Shown: in pieces, positions 58,701-64,000 of the stretch
How the letters are laid out: each line of letters starts with the position of its first letter
Numbering within the stretch: position 1 is the stretch's first letter
NCBI RefSeq assembly: GCF_002999335.1
Contig: NW_020312109.1
Coordinates: 1-64,000 of the forward strand
Direction: 5' to 3'
Length of the DNA: 64,000 nt
Source: Cyclospora cayetanensis
Lineage: Eukaryota; Apicomplexa; Conoidasida; Eucoccidiorida; Eimeriidae
Position numbers and translations under genes: made by a program
The notes under the pieces: generated by a model
Database searches by the model: none
The model's input: the letters and a program-made list of their open reading frames with translations, nothing else
Told to the model about the DNA's origin: nothing

Positions 58701-59417
58701 GATGCCGTCTTCCTGAGTCACAGAGCGACCAACCTCAGCCTCTTCTGCAGCTTCAGATGACGCAACTGCCGGTTCTTCTGAGTCTCCTGCTGAGGCTGCC
58801 GCATCGGCTGCAGGACTGTCGTCTTCAAGCCTGTCTGCATCTTCTCTGCTCGTCATTCCATCGCTTTCTGCTGCATCTAACGGTTCGGATAAGCGTCCAC
58901 CTTCAGATGCCGCAGCTGCTGGTTCTTCTGATGCTGTTGCAAACTCGTCTGCAGGGGTGACAGAGACTCCGTCGCCGCGAGCCTGGCGAGAAGTCAAGTC
59001 TTCATCAGACTCCCCCGTACGTTGATGATGCTCTTCGCTGCTTGAATCTTCTGCTGCTTCGGGAACCGCCGTCGCTGTTGCTTCTGCCTCTGATTCTGTT
59101 GCGGACTCTTCCGCAGGGGCTGCAAAAATGTCATCCTCAGGGTGCCGAAGAGAAGGCACATCTGCATCTTCTGTATTCAGCGGGCTCTCGTTCGCTGCTG
59201 CACCTACTGATTCTGCAGCGGCAGCTGCTGCTGCTTCATCGGTTTCCGGCGTTGAATCTGGCTGCTTCTCTGACTGTGGCACTCCTTCAAGAGAAGAAGG
59301 CAGTCCATTTTCGTTCTCTAGAGGGTCTATTGACGCCAAAGCCACGGAGCACTGCGTCGCTGCTACTGCCAAGAGCAGCAGAAACACGAAACCCAACAGT
59401 CGCACAGGCTGCTCCAT
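55757..59417 (-). CDS. signal-peptide, coiled-coil hypothetical protein (~997 aa)
   Basis: Four exons join in perfect phase: 59417-58604, 58448-58193, 57996-57851 and 57534-55757 (donors GTGGGT, GTATGG, GTATGT). The start at 59417 opens into a clear signal peptide, VRLLGFVFLLLLAVAATQC. Residues of about 30-270 are acidic low complexity (Ala/Glu/Ser/Asp). Residues of about 280-560 are predicted coiled coil (ELEDKVEDLLAQGQGRV, LLQLSEDAKLLTEKDIQRL). A globular region of about 300 residues follows, with conserved-looking stretches such as DVGIVFVYGVAPP and VPHSLVVYLGQVQ. The end is Ala/Ser-rich with a second amphipathic stretch. No family was recognised. It should enter the secretory pathway; the final location is unknown. 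Long frames through each exon in isolation are misleading: the 623-codon frame at 55757-57628 contains intron 3 sequence at its start. A further 3' exon beyond 55757 is possible. Confidence 0.7.
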
Positions 59418-60534
59418 CTTGCCGGAGGCATGCAACGAATGATGGGGAGGCTGATGCTGCTGCTGGTAGTTGCCTAGAAGGGCACTCATAGGCACAAGAG
59501 GAGGCAGTGGCGCTGAGGATGTAGCCTCACGAGAGCCGCTGCGCGCATCCTGTCTCGCTGGTTGCCTCGTTCCCCCGTCGCTACAGTGCCGCTTGCTGGA
59601 GTTGGCGAGATGCCTGTGGCAGATTTTGATTTGGCGCAAAGCCAATGGAAGCAGTTGCTGGCAACAGGAGCATCAGATACGAGACAAAGGGGTGCCTGCC
59701 CAGGGAACTTTGCGTTCGCTGCTCCTCTGCTGCTCTGCGTGGCAGCCAAAGCCTAGGCGCTCACATGCGATCTCGGGCCCTTTTGCGACTCAAGAAAGGG
59801 TAAGAACAGAGTCAAGAAGTAGCAAATCGCAAAGCAAAAGACATTCAGCCCCCGATGCAGAACTGCTGCTGAACAGTGCTGCAGCTCTGAGGAGCTGCGC
59901 TCCCCTCTGCCGGCGGCAAAACTGGTGCTGAATCGAAACCTCAAACCCTATGCCAGTAGTTTCGCCCCCCTCCCAAAGTGCAAAATCCACATGTTCAGAA
60001 GCTCTAATTCGCATGCACAATTATAAAAGTGCATTTCTTCGAGAAAATTTACTGGTTTTGCTCGGTAGGAGGCTAGCAATTAGGATTACTCAGTGCTATT
60101 TAGTCGCACGTCGTTCTCACCAGTTTACTACGTACAGGGCTTGCGCAGCGCAGGCAGATCCGAGAAGCGCAGCAGGATGCCACTGGTTAAATAAATCCGC
60201 CCCTATCATAGAGCCAGTGAACTCACAGCGCTAAATGTCATGCTGTAACGCTAAAATTTCCTTTGTTGAGCTCGTGGGACGCTTGTTCCTCGAGGTGTTA
60301 CAAACGCCTAGTTTCACCTCCCCAACTCCTGCTCCCCCTCCTTCCTGCGTGTGTGACACAACCAGCCAGCCTGCCCTGTGATTTACGCCTTGTTGCGCAC
60401 TGGGCCGCCGCTGACTCCCGCCTCCCGCCTCCGGCTCGTCGTGTCTGACTCGAGGATTCAAGGTGTACGTACACCTTGAATCCTCGAGTCAGCGGGCTCT
60501 CCAAAAAGCTGCGATCGAGGATACTCAGGCTTGC
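59418..60534. other. divergent intergenic region with long palindrome
   Basis: About 1.1 kb between the divergent coiled-coil gene (minus) and pseudokinase gene (plus), so it probably carries both promoters. It holds the 48 bp perfect palindrome at 60445-60492. No gene is supported inside. Confidence 0.5.
60445..60492. repeat. 48 bp perfect palindrome (inverted repeat, no loop)
   Basis: The two 24-base arms are exact reverse complements meeting at GTAC|GTAC, with core GAGGATTCAAGGTGTAC on the left arm. It lies 42-90 bases before the first ATG of the pseudokinase-like gene. In the transcript it would form a very stable hairpin; in DNA it could be a cruciform or a paired protein site. Confidence 0.95.
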
Positions 60535-63000
60535 ATGATGCCGCGTCCGATTCTTCAGGGGCCGACTGCGACGGCTGAGGCCGTGTGCGTGCTGCCATCC
60601 TCCACGATCAAAGGGGCAGAAGAGGCAGTAGCAGCCGGAGTAGAGGACGCAACACAGTCCGAGTGGCGGTGGTTAGCAGAGGCAACAGAGGATTTCTCGG
60701 AGGAGGCGATCCTCGAGGAGCTCCCCGAGAAGGAACAAGAGGCCCTCCTTCAACAGTGGCTTGCGGAAACATCCCAAACCGCTCGCCCAGTAGAATCTCC
60801 CCCAGAAGTCTTTCAAGTCACTCCCCCTGCCTCGGCTGGAGTATCGCTTCTCAGCGATGATGACGCATGGACTCTTCCGTCTTCATTCCCACGCGCCTCC
60901 CTCCCCAGCGGCCTCCTGGCCGTTCCGTCCGACCCTTTCCTCTCACAAGACTCCCTGCGCACCCCGAGGAAGAGCCGCCACAGCAGAGTGCAGCAGCAAG
61001 AGCTGCAGCAGCAGCAAGAGCTGCAGCAGCAAGAGCTGCTTGACCGGGGGCCCCCCCCGCCTCCTACGGCCCTTCCGTGGGGGGGAGGCGGCGCGCAGTG
61101 GATTTTGAACGCAGACGAGGTGGTGGAGCAGGAGAAGAACGGGGTTCTCGTCCTTCAGTTCCCGCAGTCGGGGTGTACATACACCTCAAGCGCAGGCGCT
61201 GCTGGAGGCGCGGCGAGCGTCCATCACCAGGCGCCGGGGCAAGAGGCCCTCTGGGAAGTTACCCCCGCAGCCACTACCAAGAGCGGCAGCCTAGTCGTGA
61301 AGAAAGTCGCCATAGATGGGGAGCGCAGTATGCCTGCGTGGCTGCTGCGCTGCATATGCCTCGCTCAAAACGCAGCGGCTTGTGTGGGCTCCCCCCACGG
61401 AGCCCAGGGGGCCCACGAGGAACCGCAAGACGGCTGCGCAGCGCGGTTGTTGCTGCCAGTGTACGATGTGCATGTGGCCTCTACTGCTGCGTATTTCGTT
61501 GTTGAAGGGAGCGCACGCTGCTGCTCCCTTGCCGGAGCAGTGCTGCGTCGGAGCTCTCAGGAAGCTCTCCGCTGCAGCTGCGGGAGCGGCAGCGACTCCT
61601 TCCTGAGAACCTCGACGCACGTGCAGTCCCCCAAAGCCGACGCTGGCGGCGGCTCCACCGACACCAGCAGCAGCGCAGGGCCGAAATTTCTTGGCTGGGG
61701 GTGTGTGGGGTGCCCGCGCCGCTTCCTGTGGCTGTTGCTGTGCGGCTTGGCGTGGCTCCGAGCTCTCCGTCTGCTGCCTTCGACGGTTTCTCCGTCATCG
61801 GTGTACTTGAGAGGCCCCTGCCCGTTGAGGCTGTACCTCGCTGTGCCGCCCCTCACGCCGGACGTCGCGTGGGAGCGGGGGGAGGCGCAGCAGCAGCCGC
61901 CTGGGGACGTCTCCTGGCTGGCGCATCAGCTCCCTCCGAGCTGCTGGGTTCCCCCCGAAAGGCGCGCAGCAGAGGCTGCAAGGGAAGCGCAGCCGAGTGC
62001 GACGTGCTCGGAAAGCCGCCACGAGACGCACTGGGGCCCGTCGTGCAGCCCAGAGGACGGCGAGGCGGCAGTCGTCTGGGGCGTTGGCGTGTGCCTTTTG
62101 GCTCATTTGCTGCTGCAGCAGCATGGGCGGCAGACAGAAGAGGCGCAGCCAGTGCGCGTGCAGCGGCCGAAGCAACGGGCGCAGCCGGAGGCGCGGCTGG
62201 AGGCGTTGAAGCGCGAGGATTCTGGGAGTAGGAGGAGCCTCGGGGGCAGGCTCTCCGTAGACGCCGCCGCAGCGGACGAGGTGCTCTGGCCCTCCGGGGA
62301 GTCTCTCGCCCTACGCCGCAGGCGCAGTTGCGGCTTGCCGGAAGACTTGCTGCTGTTGCAGCAAGAGCGAGAAGGCGCCGCTGCCGCTGTGGCAGCGGCA
62401 AGCCAGGAGCTTGTGGATACCTGCGAAGGGACCTCCGCAGGCGATGCAGGGCAGCTGCCTGCATCGCTGCTAGCAGCAGCTTCGGAGGGCGCTGCCCCCT
62501 TCATGGTCTACGAAGCCAACGGCGAACTCAGCAGCAGCAGCCTCTTGAAGGCGCTGCCACAGCTCGCAACCGACCCTCTAGGCTTGCGTCTGCTGCAGCT
62601 GTTTCTGCACGCAGCCCCCAGAGCCCGCATCTCCCTTGACGACGCGCTCTCGCATCCCTGGTTCCAGGAAATCAGAGCAGATATTGCCGCCGCAGGAAGC
62701 AAAGCCTGCTCCTGTGGTCGCGGTAGGGGGAGCTCTAGTGACAGCACCAGCAGGGAGGGCGAGTGGAGCGACATCGAGCCGAAGCGCTCTTGCGCCGCAG
62801 CGGAGTGGGTAAGTGCAGTCGCACGCGCCTCCCAGCGTTCATCGGCGGAGGCAGCGCAGGGCGAGGAGTGGCTGCTCTCCTTTCTCGACAGACTGGGCTT
62901 ATCGCCCTCTCGAACAGGCTCTGCAACGAAACCAAGGCCCTTTGAGACCTGCTCCCCCACTGCGTGCTGCTCAAGGGGGTGTCCGCTGCAGGTGCTGTAA
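60535..63000 (+). CDS. protein kinase-like protein, probably a degenerate pseudokinase
   Basis: Single-exon frame of 821 aa from the first ATG (60535); the frame is open further up but without an ATG. The N-terminal 220 residues are acidic and Gln-rich (QQQELQQQQELQQQ). Kinase-like landmarks follow in the right order: SLVVKKVAI (lobe-N lysine region, about residue 254), then AAYFVVEGSARCCSL (hinge-like). Next are LLCGLAWLRALRLLPSTVSP (catalytic-loop position, about 400-420), CWVPPE (APE-like, about 472), AAVVWGVGVCLLAHLLLQQ (the D-x-W-x-x-G-V helix, about 513) and ARISLDDALSHPWFQEI (subdomain XI, about 700). The HRD aspartate, the catalytic-loop Asn and the DFG motif are missing, so catalysis is unlikely. 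Long Ala/Ser/Gly inserts separate the motifs. No signal peptide is seen, unlike rhoptry kinases. The role is unknown, perhaps scaffold or allosteric. Confidence 0.68.
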   Translation: MMPRPILQGPTATAEAVCVLPSSTIKGAEEAVAAGVEDATQSEWRWLAEATEDFSEEAILEELPEKEQEALLQQWLAETSQTARPVESPPEVFQVTPPASAGVSLLSDDDAWTLPSSFPRASLPSGLLAVPSDPFLSQDSLRTPRKSRHSRVQQQELQQQQELQQQELLDRGPPPPPTALPWGGGGAQWILNADEVVEQEKNGVLVLQFPQSGCTYTSSAGAAGGAASVHHQAPGQEALWEVTPAATTKSGSLVVKKVAIDGERSMPAWLLRCICLAQNAAACVGSPHGAQGAHEEPQDGCAARLLLPVYDVHVASTAAYFVVEGSARCCSLAGAVLRRSSQEALRCSCGSGSDSFLRTSTHVQSPKADAGGGSTDTSSSAGPKFLGWGCVGCPRRFLWLLLCGLAWLRALRLLPSTVSPSSVYLRGPCPLRLYLAVPPLTPDVAWERGEAQQQPPGDVSWLAHQLPPSCWVPPERRAAEAAREAQPSATCSESRHETHWGPSCSPEDGEAAVVWGVGVCLLAHLLLQQHGRQTEEAQPVRVQRPKQRAQPEARLEALKREDSGSRRSLGGRLSVDAAAADEVLWPSGESLALRRRRSCGLPEDLLLLQQEREGAAAAVAAASQELVDTCEGTSAGDAGQLPASLLAAASEGAAPFMVYEANGELSSSSLLKALPQLATDPLGLRLLQLFLHAAPRARISLDDALSHPWFQEIRADIAAAGSKACSCGRGRGSSSDSTSREGEWSDIEPKRSCAAAEWVSAVARASQRSSAEAAQGEEWLLSFLDRLGLSPSRTGSATKPRPFETCSPTACCSRGCPLQVL

Positions 63001-64000
63001 CAGCATGCTGTTGCAGCACCTGCACGCAGACGACTCTAACGTCAGCTGCAAAGTCTAGCGATACGCTGACGCTTTGGTGTAAGGCGAAGCCACGCGTCTT
63101 GCGGGGACTACCAGACGCCCCTGCAGCGCGATTCTGCGTGCCCCGCCCTTATAATTTTCTTGCCTTCGGGCACTGCGTGTAACTGCTGCTGCTGTTGGCA
63201 TTTAAACGGCATGCGCTGCCTCCCTCTTCGCAGCTCGCTGAGCCGAGACGCGGCGGCGGGCTGTGCTAGTCACGATATGTATTGCAGGGAAACCCTTGTT
63301 TATGGGCTTTCAGACTTTCGACGCGCACACAAATTACAGGCATGCATGGAGCGTGCTAAGTGGATGCAAAAGAATAACTGGGCAGTAATAGGCCCCTCAT
63401 GCTGCTCCGTCTCATTAGCCTGATGAAACGCTCAAGGCCGCTTTGCCGGTGCCGCATGCACACGTACCCTACCCGTGCACGCAACGCCACACCGTCACTG
63501 CCCCCGCTCACTGCAGTCCCTTAGGGCGCGCGTGCCCGTTATAGAAGAAGGCGCCCTTTGGCAGTGTGTTACGTGGATTTCGGTTTTCAGAGGCTTTCTT
63601 ACAAGACGGTTGGAGGCATGCCTCCGGCAGCTGCGGCCACCTTTCTCTATGACCCTCACAACAATCGAGGGGTGGGTACTGCGCGTACTTGGGAAGTGGG
63701 GGTGCTGGCAACTGGAGAGGGGGAATTCGGATGAGCATTGTTGGGCTTTTGACTGAGCCGTGTAGGTGATCGGACGCATGGAATCTGGCGTGATAGGTGA
63801 TGAGCAGCACTGTGTTCCGATGATTGATGAGGTGGTTATTTGCGCTGAATCGAGGGTGTTTGACACGTGATTGTGAGGATGGCTTCTAGAGTGTTGCAGC
63901 ACATTCCGTAGCTGCTCTTTCAGTTTGCCTTCAGGTGCAACCCCTAGTGACCTCACGACAAAGGGAGCAGCTGGAAGGAGAGCACCTGTTCAAAAGCAGT
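63001..64000. other. intergenic stretch at the right edge
   Basis: About 1 kb after the pseudokinase stop, containing its 3' UTR. Several short frames exist (63475-63756 plus, 63495-63956 minus) with no recognisable features. An adjacent gene may begin beyond the window. Confidence 0.45.

Overview
This 64 kb window looks like a nuclear chromosome segment of a coccidian apicomplexan, most probably an Eimeria species. The reasons are intron-rich eukaryotic genes, a two-AP2-domain ApiAP2-type protein, very heavy CAG/GCA/CTG triplet arrays that encode Gln, Ala and Ser runs, many dinucleotide microsatellites, and interstitial CCCTAAA-like (apicomplexan telomere-type) repeats. No prokaryotic, plasmid, viral or CRISPR features are visible.

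Left part (1-25 kb; ordinary sequence, almost free of CAG repeats). Ribosomal protein eL43/RPL37A is on the + strand in three exons. A vacuolar-type Ca2+/H+ exchanger (CAX) follows on + and could be rebuilt as 13 phase-consistent exons giving 472 aa. Then come tRNA-Leu(AAG) on -, a FUN14-domain membrane protein on -, a many-exon WD40 protein with a C-terminal membrane anchor on -, a short coiled-coil protein on -, and D-2-hydroxyglutarate dehydrogenase (D2HGDH, FAD-linked) on + in three exons.

Middle part (25-43.5 kb; increasing triplet repeats). This holds a six-exon major facilitator transporter on +, a single-exon secreted or membrane-anchored hypothetical on -, a two-exon RING-H2 protein with two membrane helices on -, a four-exon multi-pass membrane protein on -, and a very long Gln-rich ApiAP2 gene on -.

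Right part. 43.5-52.8 kb is gene-poor, with telomere-like repeats next to the ApiAP2 5' end and copies of a dispersed repeat. After it come an Ala-rich coiled-coil ORF on -, a four-exon signal-peptide/coiled-coil protein of about 997 aa on -, and a CAG-rich pseudokinase-like ORF on + whose 5' flank carries a 48 bp perfect palindrome.

Several intergenic spaces share one dispersed repeat of about 200-250 bp (at least ten full or partial copies, both orientations). I consider it the most interesting non-genic structure here. Exon models were built by hand from GT/AG sites, reading phase and family conservation. RPL37A, CAX, D2HGDH and MFS are well supported. The WD40 and coiled-coil genes near 14.7-19.9 kb and all 5' ends without a clear signal are provisional. 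The genes are mostly unlinked housekeeping or regulatory functions, and I see no operon-like pathway.
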